A DNA stretch of 64,000 bases. Source: Ehretia macrophylla (Eukaryota > Streptophyta > Magnoliopsida > Boraginales > Ehretiaceae). The stretch covers positions 118,482,325-118,546,324 of the forward strand of contig CM075764.1 of assembly GCA_037974665.1 (NCBI GenBank). Reading direction: 5' to 3'. This document shows positions 11,806-24,315 of this stretch, piece after piece. Every line of letters begins with the position of its first letter. Position 1 is the stretch's first letter. Both the position numbers and the translations under genes were made by a program. Under the pieces are notes generated by a model. It saw only the letters and a list, made by a program, of their open reading frames with translations, was not told where the DNA came from and searched no databases.

Positions 11806-12561
11806 AAATTCCAGAGAGTCTTTGTTATTTTTTACCATGAAGATCTTCACAACATGTGATATGGCAATTTGATAGTTGTTTCTATAATAAATATAAACTC
11901 TCGAATTTATAATTAAGAATATAAATTCAAGTCTCCACTGTTTATTTTTAAATGAACACCAATAACCTGTCGTCATATCCAGAAAACTAAATCGAAATAG
12001 TGGATGAAGAGAACAAAACAAATGTTTATGTGTGATTAGAGTTACCATGACAAGGTTACTGGATGGTTACTTATAAAAATACCCTAACTTGTGACTTAAG
12101 TTAACCTCATTACCACATAGACTCAAACTGATCCAAATTCAATTCACTATCTAAAAAATGAAGATGGTCAGATATATCTCAAGTAGCAAAACACATTACA
12201 CAAAGACCCAATAATTGTCATAAAATGGTCAGATATGAGAAAATCGCCAACTTTGTAATGTATGCTAAAAATACATACAAAATAACTAAAAAATACAATT
12301 GTATCTAGTCAGTACAATTGAAAAAAAAAAAAAATTAACCTAACAAGAATGAATAATGCATCACACAGCAACAATCATTTGCCTTTGTGTCATACCCTGC
12401 AAATGTATGAGGACAATTTAATACCTCCGTTGCTGAACTTCTATTCTAAATCTTGTGCCACGACGTCACGATCCCAAAATCCGTCTAGGCGAACCTCGGA
12501 AACATAAACTATGATGTTTGTTACAGTTAGTAGTTTACATCTCGTACTGATTTTTCAATGC

Positions 12562-13632
12562 CTACTCTTCTAATGCAACTCTTAGTGAGCGGTATAGATC
12601 ATATGGAGCCCATAGATAATCAACCATGCATGGCTTCCTTGCATCCAACCTCAACCATGGCTTCCCCTTACCACTCCAATGCAGAAGACTAATAGGCCCT
12701 GGATGAAGATTTCTGCATTTTCCTTCAATGTTATCACCACCTAGACCATGTTGGTTCCATCTATGATCCACAGGTTTTATTTCCCCTGCAAAGACAAGTA
12801 AAATCGGTGGCAATGACCCCAAGTGATAAATTCTTCTTTGTTTTTGTATCATCATCCATTCTTCAACCTTCTGTGTGTAACCACCTCGTCGCCATTTATT
12901 AACATCCACCACCATTACGCCTGTATTGAAGTAACAAAGACGTCTGCCATCAAACGGTCTGGCTAGATTTACGTCAGACCAGAACGTTTCTGTGAAGTAG
13001 TTTCTGAATTTCGCGTGGCAATATTCTGGTGCCGCTATCACCTTTTCTCCCAAATCTACTCCCCATAGCTTTGCAATATCGTCCACCACGATGATATCAG
13101 AATCTAAATAGATAACGCGTTCAACATATTCTGGAAGTATGTCTGACATGTATATTCGCGCGTAATTAAGAGGCTGATCCAATGCCTGTCGGATGGATTT
13201 CGTGATTTTCCCACGTACGCGCCTGGAATCAAAGTGATTCATTGTGAAGTTAAGGTAAGGGAAAGTTGATTTGATCAAGGAATTGATTTCAGGCTCGAGA
13301 TGAACCGAAAGGAAGTGGAACGAGATGTTTTCCGGGCAGGTTGAATGTTGCAAGATTGACAAAATAGCTGCCAACGTTCCACGAATGTAATTCACATCTA
13401 GAGGCATGACAATGTGAATAATATCTTTAATTTTACGTGAATTGTGACACGTATCACTATTACGAAAGGCCGGGGCCTCACGAAAGGCAGGAATATGAAA
13501 TGATGATGGTTTTTGAATGATGTTAACGCGAATGCCATTGGTGATACATGTAGAGGTCGTAATGGGGTGCAAGAAGAGGAGGGACAGGAGGCCGAGGAGA
13601 GGTAAAGAAGAAGAGAGACTCCGTAAGGCCAT
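12562..13632 (-). CDS. Galacturonosyltransferase-like protein (GT8 family, GATL), 356 aa
   Basis: Intronless frame of 356 codons, normal for GATL proteins (about 345-390), which act in the Golgi in pectin/xylan-related cell-wall synthesis. Residues 8-25 are hydrophobic (signal peptide or short anchor). The GT8 catalytic region follows: IIHIVMPLD at 71-79, the metal-binding DxD as D177-S-D179 in [24 protein letters not shown] at 233-244, [12 protein letters not shown] at 290-301 and [11 protein letters not shown] at 316-326. Possible N-glycosylation sites are NIS at 102 and NFT at 128. It lacks the long N-terminal region of GAUT enzymes, which favours GATL over GAUT. The start is the first ATG and gives the hydrophobic leader. 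All catalytic motifs are present, so it looks functional. The precise GATL clade cannot be fixed by eye. Confidence 0.93.
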   Translation of the reverse strand: MALRSLSSSLPLLGLLSLLFLHPITTSTCITNGIRVNIIQKPSSFHIPAFREAPAFRNSDTCHNSRKIKDIIHIVMPLDVNYIRGTLAAILSILQHSTCPENISFHFLSVHLEPEINSLIKSTFPYLNFTMNHFDSRRVRGKITKSIRQALDQPLNYARIYMSDILPEYVERVIYLDSDIIVVDDIAKLWGVDLGEKVIAAPEYCHAKFRNYFTETFWSDVNLARPFDGRRLCYFNTGVMVVDVNKWRRGGYTQKVEEWMMIQKQRRIYHLGSLPPILLVFAGEIKPVDHRWNQHGLGGDNIEGKCRNLHPGPISLLHWSGKGKPWLRLDARKPCMVDYLWAPYDLYRSLRVALEE

Positions 13633-16600
13633 CCTGCCTTGTTAGAAAAACACTTTTTTTTTTTTGTGAATTCTCAAAATTGGAGCTTAGAATTAAGCTT
13701 TATGATAAGATTAAACCATTAAATTAGAAAGATGATATCGAGAGAGAAAATATAGGGTGAGAATTTGAGACACTTTTGGTGGTCAATGGTTAATGAAGGG
13801 AAAGAGATTGAAGAGTTTTATTTTGGGAGATGATGAAGAAAAATCGGATTATTTTTTGACTGATGAAATACTTCTTAAATTTGAAACAGAATAGGAATCG
13901 GACAAGTTTTTGACTGGAGAAGACATCTCATAAAGTCACAAAAAGTTACTGCTAAAAGAAAAAAAAAGTCAGAAATAGCCAAAATCGGATGTCAAGTAAT
14001 TTAAAATTTACCACATTCTTTGCTTGTCCTTCTAAAAAAAAATAAAAAGGGTAAAACATTCATTCGCATGACTCGTTGAAACAAAATCGCAACCAAGACC
14101 ATCATCGGAGGTGGCAGTGAAGAAAGTGTCCTAGAGAAGAGTTAAATTCTTACATTACTATGTTTAGATTGTCAACTTAATTGAAATCTTTTAATTGCCT
14201 TTCCTAAACTTCTGGAATACTATGTTTAGATGGTCAAGTTAGTAGAAATCTTAATTGGTTATTTAATTACCTGAAAATCAAGATTATGGTAGGTATATCC
14301 TTATTCTAATTAAATTGTTAAATATTGTCAAAAGAATTAAAAGTATATTTATTTTGGAAGCTGTGCTTTGGAAATTAAGCGTTTTAGGAATGAAACTATA
14401 AGTAAGAAGAATGGATTTTTAATACAAATTTTTTAATATGATTCCTTATAAAGATTTTGGATACCAAGAAAATAACAAAGGAAAAATCATTTCATGAAGA
14501 ATAAAACTTAGGTATCATGTAAAGGAAGAAAAGAATAAAATTGTACTGAAAATATCAAGGAGCCATCTTCTTGAAATGGTTTCATTAACAAAAGTATTCA
14601 TTTTTCAATAATAACCTATTTAGAGCTGTAAACATGTTATTGTTTCAGATGGACAATTAATAAAAAACCAACTTATTTCAAGCTATCCAAATAATGTTTT
14701 TTGTGATGGGAATTATTCATTTGAGTAATTTTTAGACTTGGGAGGTTAAAATTTTCATAAATTTTTAAATGAAGAAAAATAAATTTATCTATTACACCAA
14801 AGATATGACACGGTAGATGTCTTCTAGTTTCACGTAGTCCAAAATCTAAATTATTTTCTCGTGAAAGAAATTTGGTTTAAAATTCAATTTTAGCTAAATT
14901 AAAGTAGTTTTGCTAATTTTTCTATGACCAATGGTTATTTTTGTATGTAGGAGTAATGTTGTATGTGATTCATGTGGTAGCAAATGATCAGTCAAAATAT
15001 ATAAGTATTTTTAGTAGTATTTATCTAAGATTCATGATGCCTTTAGGAACCAACTTGCTATTTGTTGTATCATTAATGTTAACACATAATAAGATACTTA
15101 TATAGCTAGTATGTACTTAAGTTATTGAAGGAACGTTATGAGTTGCATCTTTACCTGCGTAATTATATTAAGTCGAGTCGAGATTTAGAAATAACCTATT
15201 ACATGGGTTATTCTCTTTAACAGTTGAGATACCAGGGTCCGAATCTTATAGCTAGGGATGGAGGTAGGTGGTGGTGGGGTGTTAAAAAAGAATTTTATCT
15301 AAGTAATGTGCGCAGTACAAAAGTCATGAAATTATAATAAGTCGAGTCTGAATATGTAAATAAACACTCAAAGCTCCATTTTTCAACTAGAATGTAGAGG
15401 TATTTGGAGTTCATTATTAGATTCGGTAAAGTTTTTTTGGAGATTCTAGAGATGCAAAACATAAAAAGCAGTTCTTAGGTTTTTTTTTTTTTTTTTTTTT
15501 TTCATATACCACAATTAAGAGAGAGACTTGAAAGAGGTGCACTAAGAGACTTCTCGTTTTACAATAAGAATGTATTTTAGGGTCCACTAAAAGACTTCTC
15601 ATTTTTAAATAAGAATTTATTTTAATAATATATGTTACCTCAAGGTCCTCATTTTATTAAATTGACAAAAAAATGATAGTTAATTGCGATGATTAATTAT
15701 TTTCGTGTCTCTCGTATTTTATTTAACATCAAATTAAATAGAACAAAAGCGAATAACATATGATGTTTACTTAATTACTAGTTTTCTCGTTATATATGGT
15801 CCCTATTTTCTATTTAAGAATAGAGTAGTCATGAAACAAAAAGAACAATGTAAATAAACAATTAAATAAACTTTGATGACAAATTGTTTATTCATTATAT
15901 GGAAAGTTCTTGAGAAAAAATCACCACGTCCCCCTGTGTTATGCAAAAATATCATGCTATCCCCTATTTTTATAAAATTATCAAAAACTCCATCTATTTT
16001 CTGAAACCCGCTACACCACCCCCTATAATTAAAAGAAAAAGAATTTCTCTTTACCTATAATTAATCTGTTGGTTTCTCGAATTGCTGGTGAATTTCCTAT
16101 GCCTCTATATATAAAAGAAAAAGGAATTTCTCTGATCACCTTTTACTTTTGACCATGATGGGCATTTTCTATACCAAGGTGAAGAAAACAAAATTAATTT
16201 TTTTTTTGTAAAATTGTATCAATTCAATACACTAATTAGATTTAAGAGGGAACCTTCTTATCAAGCTATTTGTATTGCATAGAATGTGGATAAGAATATC
16301 CTTGTATAGGGCTTGATTTTGTTTTGTGTCTTTTAATTCGCAAAAAAAAAAAAAAAAAAGATGTACATTGAGCTTCAATTAACAAGGGAGGCTTAAGTCA
16401 TACAATATATATTAAAGGATGTCGTCTACAATAATTGATCTCACAATCTCTTGCACTCACAATGAGAGGTATACATACTAGGCCAAAGGCTGCATGTTGG
16501 TTAATGATGACATTTTTGTACAACGAGAGGTATACAATTAACCGATGGAGTATGGATTTCTATCAATTATTAGATCTTATACTATTTTGTACAAAACTTA

Positions 16601-17037
16601 CTCATGGTACAAAAATATATTCTAAATCTTCGAGAAAACATACACTTAATTTATTTCTGATCATAGTTATGCCTTCAAATCTTCTGACTAGGAAATTCAA
16701 CAATTTCTTTCAACTATATTAATCTCAACTTGAAGCATTTCTATTAACTAAAGAGCTATCAATCAACCAATCAATCAAGTCTGTATTATTTTGGTCTGAA
16801 CATTAAATCAAAAAATATAAGTAACGAAGAAGTTTGCTTCCGAAAAATTGGGAAAATTAGCCTGTTGACCATTGCGAAGTTGATAAAAATAAAATTTGAG
16901 ATAGCTTGGTTAATTTGATAAAAATAGAATTACATCTCCTTTTTTTTAAAAAAAAATTACGGGAACTCTCTTCTCTTCAAGCTTATATCAGGGATCCTAA
17001 AACTGTGGATACATGACCTCACTTGAAAGAGATATAA
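13633..17037. other. Intergenic DNA: GATL 5' flank to the CACTA border
   Basis: AT-rich. 13633-13900 should hold the GATL promoter and leader; TATATTTT on the minus strand near 13750 is only a weak TATA candidate. 14155-14255 contains a short direct duplication (TACTATGTTTAGATTGTCAA, then CTATGTTTAGATGGTCAA). Poly-T (15478-15502) and poly-A (16340-16358) runs occur. 15905-16060 has a CCCCCT-rich block resembling foldback arms elsewhere in the window. 16408-16467 is a copy of a dispersed repeat seen again at 33042-33104. No gene seen. Confidence 0.6.
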
Positions 17038-17059
17038 CACTATAAGAAATTTTGAAAAC

Positions 17060-17620
17060 GGAGACGGCTAATTTCCGTCTCCTTTTCGTCTCCATTTCTT
17101 GATAGGAGACGGAAATGAGAGGAAAATGTGTCGTTACCGTTTGCATTGTCTCCAATTTTGGATTTCGTCTCCATTTCGTCTCACACAGAGACGAAATTCA
17201 AAATCGTCTCCTTTTCGTCGAAAATTATATTCGTCTCCATTCCGTCTCCATAATAATCGTGTCCAAATCGTCTCCCTTTCAGCTTGTCTCCAATTCGTCT
17301 CCCCTTGGTCTCCGACTTCAGGTTGTCTCCAAATCGTCTCCGTTGTTGTGTTGTCTCCATTTCGTCTCCTTTTTCATATCGTCTCCGTTTACATGCCGTC
17401 CCATTTTCGTCTCATTTTTCACCTCATCTCCTTTTTGTCTCCTTTTTCATGTCGTCTCCTTTTCGTTTCCGTTTCCGCATCGTCTCCGTTTCCATGTCGT
17501 CTCCTTTTTCACGTCGTCTCATTTTTCAGGTCGTCTATTTTTTGTCTCCTTTTCCAAGACGTCTCATTTTCGTCTTTCTTTTTTATTTTTACAATTCATC
17601 TCCTTTCCGTCACAGTTTGG
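17060..17620. repeat. CACTA 3' subterminal repeat block (CGTCTCC motifs)
   Basis: More than twenty copies of CGTCTCC or one-base variants occur about every 15-25 bases, interspersed with TTTTCATG and TTTCGTCTCC phrases. The even spacing and identity with the motif at the other end mark it as the subterminal region. Three overlapping long plus-strand frames here (17099-17706) arise because the repeat lacks stop codons. Confidence 0.9.
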
Positions 17621-17841
17621 GTTTTTTTTTAAATATATATATATTTTTTTTCATAAAAATAATTAGAATCAACCTGTTATACATTCTAAAATTTTTAACA
17701 CGTTGATATACTTATTACACAAACATTAAATTAACGTAATTCGATTGTAATGCCCACATTTTATGTTTGAAAGTTAAAGTACACACATCATAAAACAATT
17801 AGTATGTGACATAATACATTATTATAAAGTTTGGACAATTA

Positions 17842-20521
17842 TCAGTCGGGTTGATCGTCTATTCGATCACCCAGGTCAGGTTGTTGTGGAGGAGTATCGA
17901 ATTGTTTCACGAGTAGCGCAATCTTGTCTTCAAGTCATCGAAGATTTACGTTATTTTCTTTCCTAAGTTTACGCATCTCCTCTGCCTGTTCTTCTTTTAG
18001 TTTACGCACCACCTCGTCAGTCGCTTTGGCAACAGCTGATTGGATATTCATCTTTGTGATATGGTGTCTTGAAGACGGGACGTTGTGTGCGGACCCTATA
18101 GAAGCTTGAGAGCCCATCCCGTACACGCGGCCTTTGTTGTTCCCTCCAACAACCTGGAGCAATAGGGCATCATGATTAACAGGTGTGCTCGTCGAACCTT
18201 CCTCCGACGACTGATTTGCCTGTTCCACCAGCTCAAGATACGTAGCCTGCAGTTTATCACAAAAAGGGAAAGAACATCAATTGTTTTAATTTAGTTTAGA
18301 GGAATAAGGCAATGTCATCCCCCAACTCGCGATGTTCCTATAATCAAGTTAATACGCAAAAGAATTTCGGTATTATAACGGCTGTAATATGGCTTTGGGA
18401 TAAAAATTAAACCTACACAACATTACGAGAAAAATATGGATATACACCCAAATCATCATTCAAAAACCAACCAACTACCATATACAACCAAATTATTATT
18501 CAAAAACCAACCAACTACCATATACAACCAAATTATTATTCAAAAACCAACCAACCACCATATACAACAAAATCATAATTAAAAAACCAACCAAACACCA
18601 TATACAACCAAATCATCATTCAAAAACTAACCAACCACAACCAAACCAACCACAGTTTAATCCATCCGCCACAATACAACTATATACTTGAAAACTTTTA
18701 TATGCATAATATAAAGGAATTCATAAGCCTAACCAACTATACAAAGCAAAAACGCTTATGATATTACATGGCAAGACAACTAACTTCAACTAAAACCTTA
18801 AATTTTTAATGTTTACATAAAACCCACCCAAAAGGCTTCAAAATCCAATGATCTGAAAATTTTATCCAACACCACCCGCTAAATTAAGCATTTCAATTGC
18901 AATTCTAAGCCACTACATGATGGTAACACGACATAATAATGATTATGAACATCTTAGTTGCGCTAGGATACAAGGTTTTACATAACTTCAACTAAATAAG
19001 CCTTTAAACAACCTACAATTTTCAAATACCTCAAAATATGATATAAACTAATTTCGAATCGGCAAAAAGGTTCTCTATGGCATAATTACCGAGTTTTAGA
19101 AGTAATAATATAAAAATCTTTACGTGCATATATATCTACTTTTACTAATGAATTAATTAACTTCTAATTGTGTATCAAAATAGCGTACCGCGGTCTGTTC
19201 CAACCGGGGGTCTGAAAATGCACATTCGGGACCATTGCGATGAGCCTTTACGAACACATCAAAACGTGTCACAGGTTGCCTATGTTCCTCTTCCTGAATT
19301 AGTGGGGTACAAAAACATGTAATTGGCTAATTGAAAAATAAGTGTTATGTACTTTTTCGATACTTAAAATGTATTTTGATGCATAAAGAAAAATTCAATA
19401 CATACCAATCTCCTCTTAGCCTCCGGATATAGGATACAACCTAAAAAGTGCGATGACAGAGAACTGAGGCGATTTTTTGAATTTTGCTCAGAAATCGCAA
19501 TCCATTCTGGAGTACCCCATTTCTCATTTAGTGCTTCCCATACAGCATTGCCGGTCCATTTCGACTTCTTATCTTTGGCACGCCCCTTGTTCAAATTATT
19601 TCGAATGCAATGTTGGGCTCTAGCCTTGAACACGCGTCGAATAGCAAGTTCATCATAAGGGAACCATTTGTACACTTTCTGTAATATAATTGTCAAAGGC
19701 TAATACATAGATATAACTTCATTATTAAAAAGTTGTGCTATAATAATATGTACAAAATACCTTAAATGTAGAGAACTATCTGTCTCGGACATCATTTGAA
19801 ACATGTTTCCAACTGGGCCAAGCCTCGGTATACACGGTAGTTACAGCGTTTTTCACCTCTTTTGTTGCTCCGTAAAGAATCCATCTACAATGTTAAAACA
19901 AATATATGTATAAGTTATGGCAAAATGGACATATAAAATGGTATTAAGTCGATACTTACATGATACCATCAACCTACAGATGCGTCGCCGATCAATCTGC
20001 CACACAATATAGGCATCTGAACAATCAAATCCATATCTCTGCCAATCCTCAAGTCGTTCATCCATCCTCTCAGATGCGCGCGATGACTCTGGTTGCTCAG
20101 CAGATGCCCTAGGGTGGGCCCTAGGATTACTAGCGGTAACCTCGACTAGAACTTCCTGTAATACATTTTTGAAATCCATATTTGTGGAGGCGACCGCAGG
20201 GGATCCATCTTTTTCTAGCATCGGCGATTGAGGTATCCCCTGGCTCAATCCCACGGAATTTGAGAATGATCCATGACCAGTAAACGTGTTTGTTCTCGTG
20301 GATCCACGGCCAACTAATTGATGTACTCTAGTTGCTCGACGGCCAGTCGATGCAACTCCTGCAGTTGATCCCCCTCCAGCCGATTGTTGCCCTCCTAACT
20401 GGCTATGACCAGCTGACATGCTTTGTCTTCCTGAATTCCCACCACCCCGTAATGCCCCAGGAGTAATAAATTTTTTAAGCGTGTTCCGCTGTTTTCCACC
20501 TGATATGACTGTGTTTGGCAA
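17842..20521 (-). pseudogene. CACTA second gene, Transposase_24 (Ptta/En/Spm) type, multi-exon, broken
   Basis: Read on the minus strand from the ATG at 20521. It starts with a Gly/Ser/Gln-rich N-terminal segment (20521-about 20000). Later exons are: 19696-about 19405 with the conserved core (KSKWTGNAVWEALNEKWGTPEW, shortened here to key residues W, W and EW, then SEQNSKNRLSS), a short exon near 19295-19195 (FDVFVKAHRNG) and a last exon from about 18247. The last exon is rich in charged residues predicted to form a coiled coil (VRKLKEEQAEEMRKLRKEN). An in-frame TGA at 17935-17937 stops it; the same frame continues as LEDKIALLVKQFD to a natural-looking TGA at 17842. Exact splice sites were not all resolved. 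This class corresponds to the TNPA-like DNA-binding partner of TNP2. Present state is probably non-functional. Confidence 0.75.
18440..18645. repeat. 40-bp tandem array in an intron of the Transposase_24 gene
   Basis: About five copies of a 40-base unit containing ATTCAAAAACCAACCAAC and CCATATACAACCAAAT. The second and third copies are nearly identical and the outer ones diverge. Confidence 0.85.
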
Positions 20522-20643
20522 AAGACATATTCAATTTAACATATAGACTAATAACAATACATGTAATTTGGAAAAAAATCATTCGTCTAGTACATAACAC
20601 ATATATATCTAATGCAACAAAATAACTAAACATCATATACAAC

Positions 20644-20815
20644 ATTATCGTCAGCGTCGGTGTCAGCATCATTATCATCATCGTCATCACCGTCGTCATC
20701 GTCATCATTATTATCACCATCATCATTTATATAACCATCAACATCATCATCATCATCATCATCATCATTATCATCATCCTCATCATCATCCTCATCATCA
20801 TCATCATCTTCTTGT
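20644..20815. repeat. ATC/CAT trinucleotide microsatellite
   Basis: A long interrupted (CAT)n/(ATC)n run. On the minus strand in one frame it codes mostly Asp, immediately after the Glu-rich end of the DUF4216 segment, so it may once have been the acidic tail of that protein. It causes a spurious Met/Ile/Thr-rich frame at 20475-20726. Confidence 0.85.
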
Positions 20816-23800
20816 ATTTTTTTCTTCTTTTTCTTCTTCTTCTTCTTGTTCGTCGTTGTCGACTTCTAACTCGTCTTCTTCTAGTTCATTATCTCCCGAC
20901 TCATGACAAAGTGAAGGTAAAACAGTATTAGTAGGTTGTACTTCAGGTACATTCAATTCATCTGTCTGGAAAGCTGATTGATCATTCACTTCTCTTACCA
21001 TTCTTGACGCATCTGAGAAACTCTTACCTCGTATTTTAACCATACAGTGCCAATCCACTCGGTCCCTCCTGGCCCTTGGATACTTACAATAGTATACTTG
21101 AGATGCTTGCTCTGCCAACACAAACGGTTCATATTTCCTTTTCATGTTGACATTAACCAATTGGGACTTCCTATGGTACTTTACACCTCTATCCTTTGTA
21201 GAATCATACCAGTCACATTTGAAAAGAACTACTCTAGTGTGGTGCACCGTTGGATTATGATATTCCAGTTCAATAATGTCATTAAGCATTTCATAGTACC
21301 CAATATCCTCATTACTACTAGCAGCAACCCCTTTCACGAATACCCCGCTATTCAATGTGGACTTGAATTTCCCAAATTCGAAGGTGTGAAATTTGTGTCC
21401 GTTTACTAAGTATCTTGACCATGTGCGTACCCTACAACTTGGCCACATAGAAAGGCATTTCACACGGTCGTCTATTCCATTAGTGCCGATTAACTGGAAA
21501 AATTACAAGTCGTTAATGGTATAATCCAAGTTAATAGGATAAGATTGATTAGTTGCATAGTACTTACATGGTCATATAACCATTTCGGGAACCAACTCTC
21601 AATTTGATTTTGAATCTGTGCGGGTGTCAGTGGAGGAAAGTTTCATACAAGATTTTCCTCAAACAATCTGCAATCAAGATAAATTTATTTGTATTGGGTT
21701 TTCCGTATGACTATTAACAAATTATAATAGACATACCAAATTACCACAACCTTACCTGATATATGGGTCAACCTCTGGGCAATTCATCAATACATATAAG
21801 TGTGCTGCATGCAGTTTTGTATCCTTCAATGTTCGTACTGTTTCCTTTCCAATTGGACAACCCGAGTAAGTAAATATAGACAAACATCATTCAGGGTAGT
21901 TCACCTCGTTATATTGGTCATTCCTACCAACCTTTTGCGGTTTAGTTACCACATGGGGTTCGAAATAATATGAACAAAAAGTGGACGTTTCAAGGATGTG
22001 ATATGCTTCACATATAGATCCCTCAACAAGTGCCTTATTTTTTACTTTCCTTTTCAATCACTGCAAGAACCTCTCGAATGTATACATCCATCGATATTGT
22101 ACAGGACCACAACTTATTTCCTCATACACCAAATGGATTGGCAAATGCTCCATTGAATCGAAGAAGGCAGGGGTAAGATCTTTTCCAAGTTGCAAATAAT
22201 CACAACTATATTTTCTTGCATCCTTTCCAACTAGTGTCTTTGAAGAGTTGTGCAACATATGTTGGTGAAGAATAAGCTTAGTTCGCAAAGGCAACCCAAA
22301 CGTTTTTTGGCATTAGCTCACGTAATGCAATAGGAAGCAATCTCTCCATAAACACACGATAATCGTGACTCTTCATATGTGACATCTTCAATTCTTTCAT
22401 ATCCACACACCTTGACAAATTGGAAGAATACCTATCAGGGACTTGTAGGTCTTTAACCCATTCAAGAAGTTTTCTTCTGCTTGCAACAGGGAGTGTATAA
22501 ACACCCATATTCAGTTGGTTCGCACCACATAATTCTGGACGGTCGTAAAATTCATCCATATAAGTTCTCGCTTTAAGGTTGTCCTTTGTATTCCCCTTGA
22601 CACCCATCACGGTGTTGAAAATGTTATCGAAAACATTCTTCTCAATATGCATGACGTCCAAATTGTGTCTCAGAAGATGTGTTTTCCAGTAAGGCAAATC
22701 CCAGAAAATACTTCTCTTGGTCCAATTGTGCCTAACCCCAAAACCAGGGGGCTTATCTTCTTCTATTTCATTGATTTTAGGGTAATATTTCACACTATCC
22801 CACAGTTCCTCACCATCTAGTCTTGGCGGAGATATATCCATTTCAACTCTTCCCTTAATAAAATTCTTCTTATCACGCTGTGAAAGACTATGTCGTGGTA
22901 AGAATTGACGATGACAATCAAAGAAATAAGTCTTCCTACCTGCTGGCAATTGGAAAGCTTTTGTCTTTTCCATACAATACGGACATGATAGCTTACCATG
23001 GGTACTATACCCAAACAACATACCATATGCTGGAAAGTCATTAATTGTCCACATTAAAGCTGCCCGCAACTGAAAATTCTTTTGCGTTGCCACATTATAG
23101 GAAGGTATCCCTTCTAACCACAACTTCTTCAATTTATCAATTAGAGGCTCTAAATACACATCAATGTACTTTCCAAGACTTTTCAGACTAGGTATAAGAA
23201 GTGTCAAGAACATGACAGGGTCTTTCATACACATCCAAGGTGGGAAGTTGTAAGGTGTGATTATCACAGGCCAACAAGAATAAGGTATAGCATTTGAACT
23301 GTGAGGGTTAAAACCATCTGAGCACAAACCAAGCCGAACATTTCTTGGTTCAAATGCAAAATCAGGATAAGAGCTATTAAAATGTTTCCATGCCTTACCG
23401 TCAGATGGATGACATAGTTTACCATCTTCAAGTAAATGTTTCTTGTGCCACTACATATGTTCCGTTATAGCCTTTGACAAGTATAATCTTTGCAACCTAG
23501 AGGCCAATGGAAAAAATCTCAAATGTTGGTAGGCCATAAGTTTACCCCGTTTATTACCACATGTTGATGGCTTGAATCGGCGGTGACTACAACGGGGACA
23601 ATTCTCCAAGCGATTTCTATCCTTATAGAATAACGTACATCCATTTATACAAACATCTATCTTCTCATATCCCAACCCTAAAGGTTTTATTACCTTCTTA
23701 AATTGGTACAAATTTTCTGGCATCTTATTAGTATCTGGCAACGTATCCCTAATTTCAGCAATGAGTCTGTTAAAATATTTTTCACTTATATTCTCTTCAG

Positions 23801-24315
23801 ATTTGATATTCATATAACGACACACAGTAGATAACACAGTGCGATGTTCACATCCATCCCATAATGGCTCATTAGCAGCCTTAACCAGATCAAAAAACTT
23901 TTGTGCATCAAAATTAAGTGCTTCACATGTTTCGTTATTATCCATGAAGAAATCCGATCCAGCAGCATCAATTACCATTCTCATATAATTATTTTGTTAT
24001 CACCCCTAGACAATTCTCATTTACAACATTATGTTGAGACGGACCATGATAATTGGACACATGTTCCCCGTGTACAATCCATTCATAATAATCTGGTATA
24101 AACCCCTTCTTACAAAGATGGATCTTAACATCATCAGGTAGGTGAAATCTACGATTTTTGCATTTCGCACATGGGCATCTTATTTTTTGACCATCCATGT
24201 AATACCTTTGACTACATGCGAACGCAACAAATCCATTTACATCGTCAATAAATTCATCTTTAAGTTGTCTGTTGGGTGTTAATTTGTGGTCCATCCATGC
24301 ACGAGATGACTCCAT
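20804..24315 (-). pseudogene. CACTA TNP2-type transposase, broken
   Basis: Four blocks in normal order on the minus strand. (1) 24315-23989: transposase-associated N-terminal domain with the Cys pattern CPCAKC (MDGQKIRCPCAKCKNRR). (2) 23984-22278: TNP2 catalytic region with CLFYKD-like CTLFYKDRNRLENCPRC, LGLCSDGFNPH, PYNFPPWMCMK, CPYCMEKTKAF and LRHNLDVMHIEKNVFDNI. (3) 22294-22058: DUF4218, with FFDSMEHLPIHLVYEE and QYRWMYTFERFL. (4) 21463-20804: DUF4216, with VLFKCDWYD, ending in an acidic tail. Breaks: a frameshift between blocks 1 and 2 near 23985-24010, an in-frame TAG at 23451-23453, a shift plus stop between 22250 and 22300, a TGA at 22058-22060, and further stops between 21640 and 21900. 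TNP2 cuts and joins element ends; this copy could not do so unaided. Confidence in the family is very high. Confidence 0.9.

Larger units (their letters stand above)
9793..12561. other. Intergenic DNA between GATL and MO25-like genes
   Basis: Holds the MO25-like promoter on its left side (no clear TATA box seen in the first 200 bases), the hAT-like element at 10622-11419 and the inverted repeat at 11459-11805. The stretch nearest 12561 (about 12050-12561) should contain the GATL 3' UTR. No reading frame here looks coding. Confidence 0.6.

Noticed and set aside
17099-17706. Three overlapping Ser/Phe/Val-rich frames of 140-183 codons
   Set aside because: All come from the stop-free CGTCTCC subterminal repeat of the CACTA element; three phases are open at once, which is a repeat effect.
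20475-20726. Met/Ile/Thr-rich frame
   Set aside because: Made by the CAT/ATC microsatellite read in an alternative frame.
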